Assembly: GCA_003611875.1 (NCBI GenBank)
Contig: RAYY01000003.1
Span: 124,001 to 188,000 of the forward strand
Direction of reading: 5' to 3'
DNA: 64,000 bases
DNA from: a bacterium D16-56
Lineage (GTDB): Bacteria > Bacillota > Clostridia > Lachnospirales > Lachnospiraceae
Position numbers and translations under genes: made by a program
Notes under the pieces: model-generated
Told to the model about the DNA's origin: nothing
What the model saw: the letters and a program-made list of their open reading frames with translations, nothing else
Database searches by the model: none
Part shown: positions 8,858 to 17,994 of the stretch, piece by piece
How the letters are laid out: each line of letters starts with the position of its first letter
Position numbering within the stretch: position 1 is the stretch's first letter

Positions 8858-10195
8858 TTAAAAAGTCAGTACTCCCAATACCAGCCCGGCCAAAAGGCAC
8901 ACAATACTGACACCCCAGATCCAGAAAAAGCTGTTTCGAATATGATCCTTGATCTCCACACCGGCCAGGCCGACTCCCAGAAAAGTAGCCGGAACCACTG
9001 GACTGATAAAGGTGGCACAATTTCGGCAGACAACCATAGAAACTGCCGTATGGACCGGATCCACGCCAAACTGGTTTCCCACACCGATCAATACCGGAAG
9101 CAGACCGTAAAAATAAGAATCTGTACAGAACAATAAGGTCAGCGGCACAGACAATACACCGATCATCAACGGCAGGAAACGTCCCATAGACTGTGGAATA
9201 AAAGAAGCTAATATGGCTGCCATATGATTCATGATCTCACTGTCCTCCAGCACCCCTAAAAACACTCCGGCAGCCAGAATCGTGGAGGCCATGGTCAGAG
9301 CCGGCCCTGCATGAGATTTGATGATCCTCCCCTGCAGCTTTGCTCCTGGATAATTCACCAGCAGCGCTACCACACATCCCACCATAAAAGCATAGTACGA
9401 CGGCACATCTAAAAACACCAGTGCTGCAATGATCAGCAAAGTCCATATTACATTAAATCCAAACATCTTTGGCCTTGTCAGGTCTTCTGAGGAAGCAGTC
9501 TCCTTTATGTCTTCAGAGCCTTCTGCCTCCTCCAATACCAGGGTACTGTTTTCACCGGCTCCCCGCTTTTTTTCCACAGTTCCCCAGAAAAACGCAGTAA
9601 ACAACGCAATTCCAATTCCCACAAGCTGCATAGGCAAAAGCTTCATCCACAAGGTATTGGCCTCGAGTTCCAGCACAGAAGCCGCCCGCATGGTGGGTCC
9701 TCCCCAAGGCATCAGATTCATGACGCCCATAGCTGTTACACAGATTAAAAGCAAGGTAGTGGAACGCATTTTCAATCTTTTATACACCGGAAGCATCGCG
9801 GGGACGGTAATCAAAAAGGTAGAAGCGCCGCCGCCATCCAAATGTCCGATCATGGCTATAATGCAGGTCATAAAGGCAACCCCCACCACATTGTTCCCGA
9901 CCTTTTTCATTAGAGCATTGATAATTCTGTCAAACATCCCCACATCTGACATAATTCCAAAAAACAACACAGAAAAAATAAACAAAGCTGCCGTAGAATG
10001 AACCCCTTTCACACCTGCGGAAATAAAATCTCCCATTTCCCCTATGCTGAAAGTCCCTGTCAAAACCAGAATCAATGCTGTGACCGTAGATACCCCGATA
10101 AAAGCAATGGCCGGCACGGTCACATTTCTCAGCAGCAGCACGATGATCATAATGATTGTTGCAAAGCCCAGTAATGCAAGCATCATTTCACTCAT
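8858..10195 (-). CDS. CitMHS-family citrate/carboxylate transporter
   Basis: A 445-residue membrane protein of the CitMHS family (metal-citrate or related di/tricarboxylate:proton symporters such as CitM/CitN). Hydrophobic helices fill the chain, broken by a hydrophilic central loop (about residues 215-245, rich in Glu and Ser). GHLDGGGASTFLITVPAMLP and LMPWGGPTMRAASV are characteristic family segments. A GGAGGG ribosome binding site lies just before the ATG at 10195. The gene lies downstream of, and on the same strand as, a histidine kinase gene, which fits the common pairing of such carriers with two-component sensors, but the exact substrate cannot be read from the sequence. Confidence 0.88.
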   Translation of the reverse strand: MSEMMLALLGFATIIMIIVLLLRNVTVPAIAFIGVSTVTALILVLTGTFSIGEMGDFISAGVKGVHSTAALFIFSVLFFGIMSDVGMFDRIINALMKKVGNNVVGVAFMTCIIAMIGHLDGGGASTFLITVPAMLPVYKRLKMRSTTLLLICVTAMGVMNLMPWGGPTMRAASVLELEANTLWMKLLPMQLVGIGIALFTAFFWGTVEKKRGAGENSTLVLEEAEGSEDIKETASSEDLTRPKMFGFNVIWTLLIIAALVFLDVPSYYAFMVGCVVALLVNYPGAKLQGRIIKSHAGPALTMASTILAAGVFLGVLEDSEIMNHMAAILASFIPQSMGRFLPLMIGVLSVPLTLLFCTDSYFYGLLPVLIGVGNQFGVDPVHTAVSMVVCRNCATFISPVVPATFLGVGLAGVEIKDHIRNSFFWIWGVSIVCLLAGLVLGVLTF

Positions 10196-10358
10196 GATTT
10201 CCCTCCTCCTTCATGTCTGTCGTATTTGTTTTCTTGATTATGAGGAGAGTATAACGCCCAAAGCTTACATCTTCTATCAAGCTGTCTTAATTTGGTTTAA
10301 GGTTTTCCTTACAGTTTATTAAGATCCCTCCGATCCGCAGCAGTCTTGGCTAAAACCA

Positions 10359-12580
10359 TTATTCCGACCTTTCCTTTATGGCTTTCAGTATAGAGGAAAT
10401 GGAAACCGGCTTGTCAATATAGCCATCTATAATCCCTCGCTGCTTTGCCTCCACCAGCTCCCTCGTCACCTGATCTGCCATCACGATCATGATCATGTCC
10501 GGATATTTTCCTTGAACAGACATACAGAAATCTATAGCACTCCTCCCTCCGATCTCCTGCTCTGCCGCCAATGCATCGAAACGTCCATGAGGATCGTCTC
10601 CGGCATTCAGCCCCTTGTCTTCCATTCCTTGATCTTCCTGCCCTTCTAATGCCCGCCGGGCATCCTCAAAGCTCATCCTGCAGTCCAGGCTGATTTCCTC
10701 TTCCACCGTACTGGTTGTTTTGCCAGGCTTCTCTGCACTTGGAAGCCGCGCTCCGTCCCGTTCCAGCAGCTTCAGCACCTTTGGATTATCATCCACCACC
10801 AGAAGACGTAGGCAGCGCCTTCCCTTTCTATATTTTTTTGATTCCATAGGACCCTTCATCCCTGCCTCATAAACCGGAAGATAAATAAAAAAGGAACTGC
10901 CCTGTCCCGGCTCACTTTCCACATTCAGGCAGCCCTTATGAGAATGAATGATCTGCTCATACCGCATCCATTATCCCGAATCTCCACACAGACATACTGG
11001 CTCCAGTTTTCTGAGGCAGTCATTTGATACCGCCCTGACCCATTGAGCTTGTCCAATTTCCTCTGGTCTGCCAGTGCGGCCTCTGCCACAATCTCTCCAT
11101 TCCTGTGGTCAATGGCGTGGATTGCATTGACACAAATATTCAGGATCACCTGATTCATCTGGGTCTCATTGCACAAAATATATTCGTCGTCCAGGCAGAT
11201 CTTATCTTTCAATGTTACATTGGAAGGACAGACAGAACGAACCATCTTCAGCGCACGGATCAGCATTTTCTTCACACTCATATTTTTGTAAGCTGTCTCC
11301 ATATTTTTGCGGCTTAAAGACGAAATCTGCTGAATAATCTCCTTTGCCTTCGCAGATGCCTCATAAATCTCCGCAGCACTGTCATACTGTTCCGAATCCT
11401 GGGGAAGCTCCAGCATCAGCAAATCCGCATAGCCCATAATCGGGGTCAGAAGATTGTTGAACTCATGGGCAATGCCTCCGGTCATGGTTCCCATAATCTG
11501 CAGCCGCTGCTGATGAGCAATGGTTTCTTCACTGCGGTGCATTTCCTCCAAAAGACGGTTCAATTCTGTCAGATATGCAATCTGCTCCGTGTCTTTCTGC
11601 TTCTGCAGCATCATTCTTACAATATACAATGCCATCATAACCATTACCAGAAAAAACACCAGAAACAGCATCACCAGACGAAATACCCCTTTTGCGACCG
11701 GAATGTAAATGTCATCATAATCCATCACCGCACTTAATATCAGGAAATCTTCTCCTATCCGCACCGGACAGTAGGCGCTGATCTTTCGCACCCGCGGATA
11801 TCCTTCCTCTACCCACCAGTAGGAATAATACTCCTCCACACCTGCCCTTCCTTGCTTCTGATGTTCGATCAGCCCTGCCAGACTTTCTAAATCCAGGTTC
11901 GGATACATTTCCATCCGTCCTCCGATCACCTCAATTCCCCACTGCGCTCGTTCCGGATGAAGCCAGATGCGCCCTTCTGCGTCCTTGAGAACAATATAGC
12001 CATTTGTCCCTACCTGCAGACCCAGAATCAGTTTTTGATAATAGGTTTCTAAATTCACACTCATGGAAATGGCTCCCTTTTGAGGAATCTCCTGTCTGAG
12101 AATCAAACACATCTTCCCATTATCTGTCTTTGCCAACTGAAGGCTTCTTCTTTTGTCCATATGGCTGACTGCACAAATCTGCCAAGCCGGAAGCCTTCTG
12201 GTGCCTGCTATGATTTCCCCCTGTTCATCCTCCATTATCACATCCTGCACAAAAACACTGTGGCTGTCTGCATATTTCTGCAGAATGCTTTCCAGCTCCC
12301 AGACCGGACGTTTTTCCCCCATTTTGTAAAGTCCTTCCAGATCCTCCGCGCACCCCTCAAAAAACACCTCCATATTTTCACTCAGGCTCTGTACGGTCAG
12401 AAGCATCTGCCTTTTTTGTGTATCAATTACCGCATCCCGATATTCGTTCCAAATGCCTGCACCTACCCCTATTGCCATTGCCAGCACCACAAAAAGAACC
12501 GGTATCAAAATCCTTCCTGCCGACCATACGGTCCCCCGTCTTTTCTCCTGTCCCTTGCTCTCCTTCTTTTGCCTGCTCAC
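10359..12580 (-). pseudogene. Hybrid sensor histidine kinase with a frameshifting deletion in the ATPase domain and a degenerate receiver
   Basis: The locus reads as one hybrid kinase split into two overlapping frames (12580 to 10925, then 10967 to 10359). Part one starts at GTG 12578-12580 (AGGGGG site) and has a membrane helix (about 22-42), an extracytoplasmic sensor region (about 43-275), a second helix (about 295-315), the H-box GGIAHEFNNLL with His near 372, an N-box (NICVNAIHAID) and the G1 box RDNGCGM, then runs out of frame to a stop. Part two resumes at YEQIIHSHKGCLN and GQGSSFFIYLP, the end of the same ATPase fold. Roughly 30 residues with the F and G2 boxes are missing at the join. 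The attached receiver keeps LLVVDDNP and the Lys in YIDKPVS, but the phospho-Asp position appears to be Glu (FDALAAEQE) and the conserved Thr/Ser is Ala. Kinase activity is not expected. Confidence 0.82.
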
Positions 12581-12605
12581 TGCTGCACCCCCTCTCTGGC
12601 AGTTC

Positions 12606-12634
12606 TTAACTAAAGATTATCTTAATACTATAAT
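12606..12634 (+). promoter_or_regulatory. Putative promoter of the OmpR-type regulator
   Basis: TATAAT at 12629-12634 is preceded 17 nt upstream by TTAACT, a moderate -35 match. The repeated TTAA steps in this 98-bp divergent spacer could be binding sites for the regulator itself, which is inference only. Confidence 0.45.
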
Positions 12635-12678
12635 ATTTTCAATACTGTTTTTAACAATTTTACGCTCAGGAGGTCCCT

Positions 12679-13371
12679 ATGGCAGATAAAATTTTAATCG
12701 TTGACGATGACCCTGCTATCCGCAAGCTGCTAGAAAAGGTTATGCACAGCAATGAAATGGAGACCACTGCCGCCGACAGCGGATCCGCTGCCCTGCGGCT
12801 GCTTGCCGCCAACACCTATGATCTGATTTTAATGGACGTAATGCTGGGCGATATGGAAGGATTTGAGGTCATCAAACGCCTCCGCAGCCAAGGAATCAAA
12901 ACCCCTGTTATCATTGTCAGCGGACACAATGAGGACTATGACTCTCTGTATGGACTGTCCATAGGCGCTGACGATTACATCACCAAGCCCTTTCGCCCCG
13001 TAGTGTTAGGGGCTAAGGTAAAAGCTCTGATACGCCGCAACCGGGATATGATACTAAACAAACCCGACGTACTGGAATGCGGTCCCTTTACCTACGACTA
13101 TTCCACCATGCGCTTTTACAAAAACAGCCAGGAGCTGATTCTTTCCACCCGGGAGGCTGCTCTGTTTCTGCTGTTTTTGCAGCATCCCGGCCAGGTCTAC
13201 ACCAAAGATATGATCTACGAGCAGATTTGGGGGACGGATGTGGCAGTGGATGACAATGCAATTATGGTCTATATTAACCGTCTCCGCGGCAAAATCGAAG
13301 ACGACCGGGGAAAGCCTGCCCATATTGTGACTGTGCGCGGATTAGGATACCGTTTCATGCCCACTGGTTGA
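12679..13371 (+). CDS. OmpR/PhoB-family response regulator
   Basis: A 230-residue two-component regulator. The receiver (residues 1-118) has the acidic pair in KILIVDDDPAI, the phospho-acceptor Asp in LILMDVMLGD and the conserved Lys in YITKPFRP. A C-terminal winged helix (about 130-229) ends in the typical VTVRGLGYRF motif. The ATG follows an AGGAGGT site. It is transcribed away from the disrupted hybrid kinase across a 98-bp spacer, so that kinase could once have been its partner. With the kinase broken, the regulator may respond to another kinase or be an orphan. Targets are unknown. Confidence 0.93.
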   Translation: MADKILIVDDDPAIRKLLEKVMHSNEMETTAADSGSAALRLLAANTYDLILMDVMLGDMEGFEVIKRLRSQGIKTPVIIVSGHNEDYDSLYGLSIGADDYITKPFRPVVLGAKVKALIRRNRDMILNKPDVLECGPFTYDYSTMRFYKNSQELILSTREAALFLLFLQHPGQVYTKDMIYEQIWGTDVAVDDNAIMVYINRLRGKIEDDRGKPAHIVTVRGLGYRFMPTG

Positions 13372-13480
13372 CATTTGTCCTCCCCGGTGATAAACTAATT
13401 TCATCGAAAACATGCGGCAGTGAAATCCTCTGATCAGTTATAAAACCTTCCACCTGCTGCAGAAAATCAGGAGAAAAATT

Positions 13481-14485
13481 ATGTTAGACGGAAAAAAAGT
13501 ACTATTCAGCGGCATGCAGGCAACCGGCAGCCTGACGTTAGGCAATTATCTGGGCGCATTGAAAAACTGGGTCAGCATTGCAGACGAATATGAGACCTTT
13601 TACGGAGTGGTGGACATGCACTCTATTACAGTCCGCCAGGATCCTGCCGAGCTGCGCAAGCGGGCGCGGACTCTTCTGACCTTGTATATTGCCGCAGGAC
13701 TGGATCCGGAGAAGAACTGTATTTACTATCAGTCCCACGTAACCGGCCATGCCGAGCTTGCATGGATTTTAAACTGTTTCACCTACATGGGCGAATTAAA
13801 CCGCATGACCCAGTTTAAGGATAAGGCCTCCAAGCATGCTGACAATATTAACGCCGGCTTGTTCACCTATCCGGTTCTGATGGCGGCTGATATCCTGCTG
13901 TATCAGTCTGATGTGGTTCCCGTAGGCATGGACCAGATGCAGCATTTGGAGATTACCCGCGACATTGCACAGCGGTTCAACGCCATCTACGGCGATGTAT
14001 TTACCATACCAGAGGCATACATCGGCAAGGTAGGGGCCAAGATCATGAGTCTGCAGGATCCATCCAAAAAAATGTCCAAGTCTGACGAGAATCCCAATGC
14101 CAGCATCTATCTGATGGATGATCCGGATACGGTTATGCGCAAGTTCAAGCGTGCAGTCACAGATTCCGAAGCCTGTGTGCGTTATCGGGACCAGCAGCCA
14201 GGCATCCGCAACCTGATTGACATCTACTGCGCCTGTACTGGCAAAACTCCTGCCGAGACAGAACAAGAGTTTGACGGCAAAGGTTATGGAGATTTCAAGA
14301 CTGCTGTCGGAGAATCCGTAGTAGCCGTGTTAAAGCCACTGCAGGACCGTTTTACAGACCTGAGCAAGAATAAAGACTATTTAAACAGTGTCATTAAAAG
14401 CAACGCGGAGAAAGCACAGTATCTTTCCAACAAGACCTTGAGAAAGGTACAGAAAAAAATCGGATTTCCCGAGCGGATCCGCTGA
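13481..14485 (+). CDS. trpS: Tryptophanyl-tRNA synthetase
   Basis: TrpRS charges tRNA-Trp with tryptophan. The 334-residue class I synthetase has the HIGH-like signature as TGSLTLGNYLGAL (about residues 15-27), the GMDQMQHLEITRD segment near 148 and a perfect KMSKS loop in SKKMSKSDENPN near 200. The ATG has a CAGGAG Shine-Dalgarno. It is a single-gene unit ended by a strong terminator. No T-box leader was seen in the 110 bp before it. Confidence 0.97.
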   Translation: MLDGKKVLFSGMQATGSLTLGNYLGALKNWVSIADEYETFYGVVDMHSITVRQDPAELRKRARTLLTLYIAAGLDPEKNCIYYQSHVTGHAELAWILNCFTYMGELNRMTQFKDKASKHADNINAGLFTYPVLMAADILLYQSDVVPVGMDQMQHLEITRDIAQRFNAIYGDVFTIPEAYIGKVGAKIMSLQDPSKKMSKSDENPNASIYLMDDPDTVMRKFKRAVTDSEACVRYRDQQPGIRNLIDIYCACTGKTPAETEQEFDGKGYGDFKTAVGESVVAVLKPLQDRFTDLSKNKDYLNSVIKSNAEKAQYLSNKTLRKVQKKIGFPERIR

Positions 14486-14489
14486 TCCA

Positions 14490-14536
14490 GGACTTTTCAT
14501 ACAGAAATCTATTTTCATGTATGAAAAGTCCTTTTT
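14490..14536 (+). terminator. Rho-independent terminator of trpS
   Basis: A 14-bp stem (GGACTTTTCATACA / TGTATGAAAAGTCC) with a 14-nt loop is followed by CTTTTTC, 5 nt after the trpS stop. Confidence 0.9.
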
Positions 14537-14547
14537 CGTTCATATCA

Positions 14548-14673
14548 TTACTATAAAAGCCCCATCGCCGCAGGTGATCTAAAATCAGGACTGCCGAATG
14601 CGCCCGCCAGGCTTTCATAGTTAGTGGCGCGTCCGCCGCCGGGCGCATGGAGGTTTCCTGTGAAAGTCCTGCC
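14548..14673 (+). repeat. Dispersed TTACT-bounded structured repeat, copy A plus the start of a second unit
   Basis: This copy begins TTACTATAAAAG and ends GGAGGTTTCCTG (14660). The next bases (14661-14673, TGAAAGTCCTGCC) look like the start of a further unit. It contains hairpin P2 (ATCGCC / GGTGAT) and the complementary arms ATGCGCCCG and CGGGCGCAT (P3), which flank the P1 3' arm. It lies between the trpS terminator and the ATPase gene and creates a false upstream extension of the ATPase frame. Confidence 0.8.
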
Positions 14674-14698
14674 ATTGAATAGGGAAAGGAGATACGGC

Positions 14699-17356
14699 AT
14701 GAGCGATTGGTATCTGTCTCCAAAAGAAAGTGTATTAGCCCGGCTGCATACATCAGAAAGGGGGTTAACTGCCCACGAAGCAAAGGTAATCCTGGATGAG
14801 ACAGGAGAAAACACCCTGAAGGAACAGATACAGAAAAAAGCATGGCAGGTATTTCTGGAACAATTTCAGGACTTACTGGTAATCATCCTTATGGTTGCCG
14901 CTGTGATCTCCATGATGTCTGACAATGTAGAAAGCACCATTGTCATTTTTGCCGTGATCCTTTTAAACGCAGTGCTGGGAACCACACAGCATCAGAAAGC
15001 CCAGAAATCCCTGCGCAGCCTGAAAGCCTTATCCTCTCCTGCAGCGCGGGTCCTTCGGGACGGGCAGATCATGGAAATCCCCTCTGCCCTGGTAGTTCCC
15101 GGAGACATTCTCTTTTTGGAAGCCGGGGATCTTGTTGTGGCAGACGGAAGGCTTTTAGAATGTCATAATCTGATGGTAAACGAAAGCTCCTTAACCGGAG
15201 AATCCGACAATGTGGAAAAACAATCCGGCGCCTTAAACAGCTCCCCGGTTCCCTTGGCAGAACAGAGCAACATGGTCTTTTCCGGTTCCCTCATCACAGG
15301 AGGACGCGCCAAAGCTGTCGTCACGGCTACCGGCATGGACACGGAAATCGGAAAAATTGCCGCTATGATGAATGCAGCAGAAGAAAAAAAGACACCTTTG
15401 CAGATAAGTTTAGACCAGTTCGGCAGCCGCCTTGCCGCTATGATCATGCTGATCTGTGCATTAGTTTTTATTCTGAGCCTGTACCGGAAAACTTCTATCC
15501 TGGAATCTCTCATGTTTGCTGTTGCCCTGGCAGTAGCCGCAATCCCGGAAGCCCTAGGCTCGATCGTCACCATCGTACAGGCAATGGGGACACAGCGCAT
15601 GGCAAAGGAACACGCCATTATCAAAGATTTAAAGGCTGTGGAAAGTCTGGGCTGTGTATCGGTTATCTGCTCTGACAAAACCGGAACCCTGACCCAGAAC
15701 CGCATGAGCGTTCAGGAGGTGTATGCTGACAGCCGTCTCATGAAGCCCTTTGGCTTAAACCTGTGTCATCCGGTACACCGGTATTTGCTTTATGCCTCTG
15801 TTCTCACCAATGACGCCCAGCCTGCAAAGGCTGCCCCGCCTTCTGCCTTTCCTGCCAACAATTCCGCTTCCTCCTTGCCTGACCACCGGCTGGGGGATCC
15901 CACGGAAACTGCCTTGTTAGAAATGGCTGAAATGGCAAACGCAGATATTTTGCTTCTTCGCAGCCAAATGCCCCGCCTGGAAGAACTTCCTTTTGATTCT
16001 GCCAGAAAACGGATGTGTACCCTGCATCAAATCAATGACAGCTATATCGCATTTGAAAAAGGAGCCCTGGATGTGCTTCTTGACAAAAGCACCCACATCC
16101 TTACTACTGCCGGAATCCGTCTGCTGAACGGCCCCCAAAAGCAGCAGATTCTAGAGCAAAATAAAAAATGGTCAGCCCAGGGACTCCGGGTGCTTGCCAT
16201 GGTATACAAAGAAATACAGAACCAAAACGCATGGGAAGCCCAGGCAGAACAGGACACGGTTTTCCTTGGCATGGCGGCTATGATGGATCCTCCCCGAATC
16301 GAATCCAAAACCGCCGTATTAAATGCCCGCCGTGCCGGTATACGTCCTGTCATGATCACCGGAGACCATAAAATCACTGCCATTGCCATCGCACAAAAAA
16401 TCGGCTTATTCCTTACCGGAGATCTGGCTGTCACAGGGCCTGAACTGGATTCCATGGAGGACTCCTGGCTGCTGCAGAATCTGAGCCGGATATCCGTCTA
16501 TGCCCGTGTCTCCCCGGAACACAAGATTCGTATTGTAAAAGCCTGGCAGTCCCGCGGACACATTGTAGCCATGACCGGAGACGGGGTCAATGACGCCCCT
16601 GCCTTAAAACAAGCAGACATCGGCGTAGCTATGGGTATCTCCGGAACCGAGGTCTCCAAGGACGCTGCCTCCATGATCCTTACAGACGACAATTTTGCCA
16701 CGATTATCAAGGCTGTGGCCAACGGCAGGAATGTATACCGCAATATCCGTCACGCCATCCAGTTCCTGCTTTCCGGCAATATGGCGGGAATCTTCAGTGT
16801 ACTCTATACTTCCCTGCGGGCGCTGCCCATGCCTTTTGCCCCGGTACACCTTCTGTTCATCAATCTGCTGACCGACTCTCTGCCTGCCATTGCCATCGGT
16901 ATGGAGCCACAGGAGGAGGGACTCTTAGACCAGCCGCCCCGCGATCCGAAGGAAGGGATCCTTACCAAACGCTTTCTCTCCCGCATTCTTCTTCAGGGAG
17001 GACTGATTGCTGTCTGCACAATGATTGCCTTCCATTTAGGATTAGAAACCGGCGGCGCCGGAGCTGCCAGTACCATGGCCTTTGCCACCCTGACGTTGGC
17101 CCGCCTGTTCCATGGCTTTAACTGCCGCAGTGAACACTCCATTATCCGTCTGGGCTTTTCCGGCAATCTGTGGAGCGTGATGGCCTTTGAAGCTGGTGCA
17201 GTACTGCTGGCAGCCGTTCTGTTCCTGCCAGGACTTCAGGTCCTTTTTGCCGTGGCAGATTTAAATCCTCATCAGCTTCTTACCATTGTGATCTTTGCCG
17301 TCATCCCCACGGCTGTCATCCAGGCAGCCAAAACACTGCGGGAGGCACTGCAGTAA
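14699..17356 (+). CDS. P2-type cation-transporting ATPase (calcium-ATPase-like)
   Basis: An 885-residue P-type ATPase that would pump a cation, probably Ca2+ or a related divalent ion, across the cytoplasmic membrane. It shows the actuator TGES loop (SLTGESDNVEK), the phosphorylation motif CSDKTGTLTQNRM with catalytic Asp near residue 325, the nucleotide-domain KGA motif and the hinge TGDGVNDAPALKQADIG. The fourth-helix motif is AIPEALGSIVTI rather than the PEGLP of classic Ca2+ pumps, and the sixth helix has NLLTDSLPA. The ATG at 14699 has an AAAGGAG site; the frame is open 25 codons further up, but that part is the repeat. The last codons are CAG TAA, and CAGTAA recurs in the downstream spacer. 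The ion is uncertain. Confidence 0.93.
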   Translation: MSDWYLSPKESVLARLHTSERGLTAHEAKVILDETGENTLKEQIQKKAWQVFLEQFQDLLVIILMVAAVISMMSDNVESTIVIFAVILLNAVLGTTQHQKAQKSLRSLKALSSPAARVLRDGQIMEIPSALVVPGDILFLEAGDLVVADGRLLECHNLMVNESSLTGESDNVEKQSGALNSSPVPLAEQSNMVFSGSLITGGRAKAVVTATGMDTEIGKIAAMMNAAEEKKTPLQISLDQFGSRLAAMIMLICALVFILSLYRKTSILESLMFAVALAVAAIPEALGSIVTIVQAMGTQRMAKEHAIIKDLKAVESLGCVSVICSDKTGTLTQNRMSVQEVYADSRLMKPFGLNLCHPVHRYLLYASVLTNDAQPAKAAPPSAFPANNSASSLPDHRLGDPTETALLEMAEMANADILLLRSQMPRLEELPFDSARKRMCTLHQINDSYIAFEKGALDVLLDKSTHILTTAGIRLLNGPQKQQILEQNKKWSAQGLRVLAMVYKEIQNQNAWEAQAEQDTVFLGMAAMMDPPRIESKTAVLNARRAGIRPVMITGDHKITAIAIAQKIGLFLTGDLAVTGPELDSMEDSWLLQNLSRISVYARVSPEHKIRIVKAWQSRGHIVAMTGDGVNDAPALKQADIGVAMGISGTEVSKDAASMILTDDNFATIIKAVANGRNVYRNIRHAIQFLLSGNMAGIFSVLYTSLRALPMPFAPVHLLFINLLTDSLPAIAIGMEPQEEGLLDQPPRDPKEGILTKRFLSRILLQGGLIAVCTMIAFHLGLETGGAGAASTMAFATLTLARLFHGFNCRSEHSIIRLGFSGNLWSVMAFEAGAVLLAAVLFLPGLQVLFAVADLNPHQLLTIVIFAVIPTAVIQAAKTLREALQ

Positions 17357-17380
17357 AGCGGCAGTAAAAAACAGCCCCTC

Positions 17381-17440
17381 ACAGTAACCCCCTCTCATTC
17401 CTGGTGGTGCGTCCGCCGCTGGGCGCATGGGGGTTACTGT
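17381..17440 (+). repeat. Dispersed repeat, copy B (right half with terminal inverted repeat)
   Basis: The right half of the repeat (GGTGGTGCGTCCGCCGCTGG and onward to TTACT at 17434-17438) is bounded by a perfect 12-bp inverted repeat, ACAGTAACCCCC (17381-17392) and GGGGGTTACTGT (17429-17440). It lies between two convergent genes and its TTA is the stop codon of the minus-strand gene. It could act as a bidirectional terminator, though T-tracts are lacking. Confidence 0.75.
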
Positions 17441-17613
17441 AACTGTAAAATCGTATATTCAAACATCTCATAGCGCAGTCTCATGCCTTCCTCAATATTC
17501 TCAGGAAGCAGGGCACGGGCCACCAGCTTTCTTTCCTGATCCGGCTCATCCGTTCTTCGAAGCTGTGCATAGTCCCCATCAATCTGCTCTATTATGTACT
17601 CAAATGGACCCAT
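17434..17613 (-). CDS. Small DUF3006-like protein
   Basis: A 59-residue protein beginning MGPFEYIIEQIDGDYAQL and containing LLPENIEEGMRLRYE. The pattern of a short beta-rich N-terminus with xxDGDYA and a central LLPxxxxEG step resembles DUF3006 proteins, whose role is unknown. The start ATG overlaps the stop of the ArsC/Spx-like gene (TAATG), a translational-coupling arrangement, so the seven residues before it are not counted. It ends in LQLQ-stop, with the final CAG TAA lying in repeat copy B. It is the last gene of the cupin-arsC-like unit. Confidence 0.65.
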   Translation of the reverse strand: MGPFEYIIEQIDGDYAQLRRTDEPDQERKLVARALLPENIEEGMRLRYEMFEYTILQLQ

Positions 17614-17963
17614 TACAGCAAAGCCTCCTCCCATTCCTTCTCCTTAAAGCCAACCAGCACCACCTTTTCTCCCACAATTATAGGACGTTTTACCAACATC
17701 CCGTCACTTGCCAAAAGCGAGATCTTCTCCTCTGCCGTCATGTCAGCCAGCTTGTCCTTTAACCCTAAATCCTTGTATTTCATACCGCTGGTATTAAAAA
17801 ACCGCTTCATATCCAGCCCGGAGCGCGGAATCCATTTCTCCAGTTCTTCTTTTGTAGGGTTTGCCTCCACAATATGCCGGTCTTCAAACTCAATCTTATG
17901 ACTTTCCAGCCACTTTTTCGCCTTCTTGCAGGTACTGCACTTAGGATATTCAATAAAAAGCAT
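17613..17963 (-). CDS. ArsC/Spx-family thioredoxin-fold protein
   Basis: A 116-residue protein with an N-terminal thioredoxin fold beginning MLFIEYPKCSTCKKAKKWL. The CxxC (Cys-Ser-Thr-Cys) corresponds to the redox switch of Spx/ArsC proteins. FFNTSGMKYKDLGL and MLVKRPIIV are the other conserved ArsC-family blocks. The function may be arsenate reductase-like or Spx-like; the family in Clostridia is usually called Spx/MgsR or ArsC-related and its substrate is not established. ATG at 17961-17963 with an AGGAGGAG site is preferred over an upstream start. It overlaps the next gene by one base (TAATG) and follows the cupin gene. Confidence 0.9.
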   Translation of the reverse strand: MLFIEYPKCSTCKKAKKWLESHKIEFEDRHIVEANPTKEELEKWIPRSGLDMKRFFNTSGMKYKDLGLKDKLADMTAEEKISLLASDGMLVKRPIIVGEKVVLVGFKEKEWEEALL

Positions 17964-17994
17964 TCCTTGCTCCTCCTTTTTCTTAATCATAGTG

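Noticed and set aside
13372-13480. Possible T-box leader before trpS
   Set aside because: Too short, and no T-box consensus or specifier stem was found.
14624-14698. Extended start of the ATPase (MARPPPGAWRF)
   Set aside because: These codons are translated repeat sequence; the same GAWRFT words appear from other copies. The ATG at 14699 has the ribosome site.
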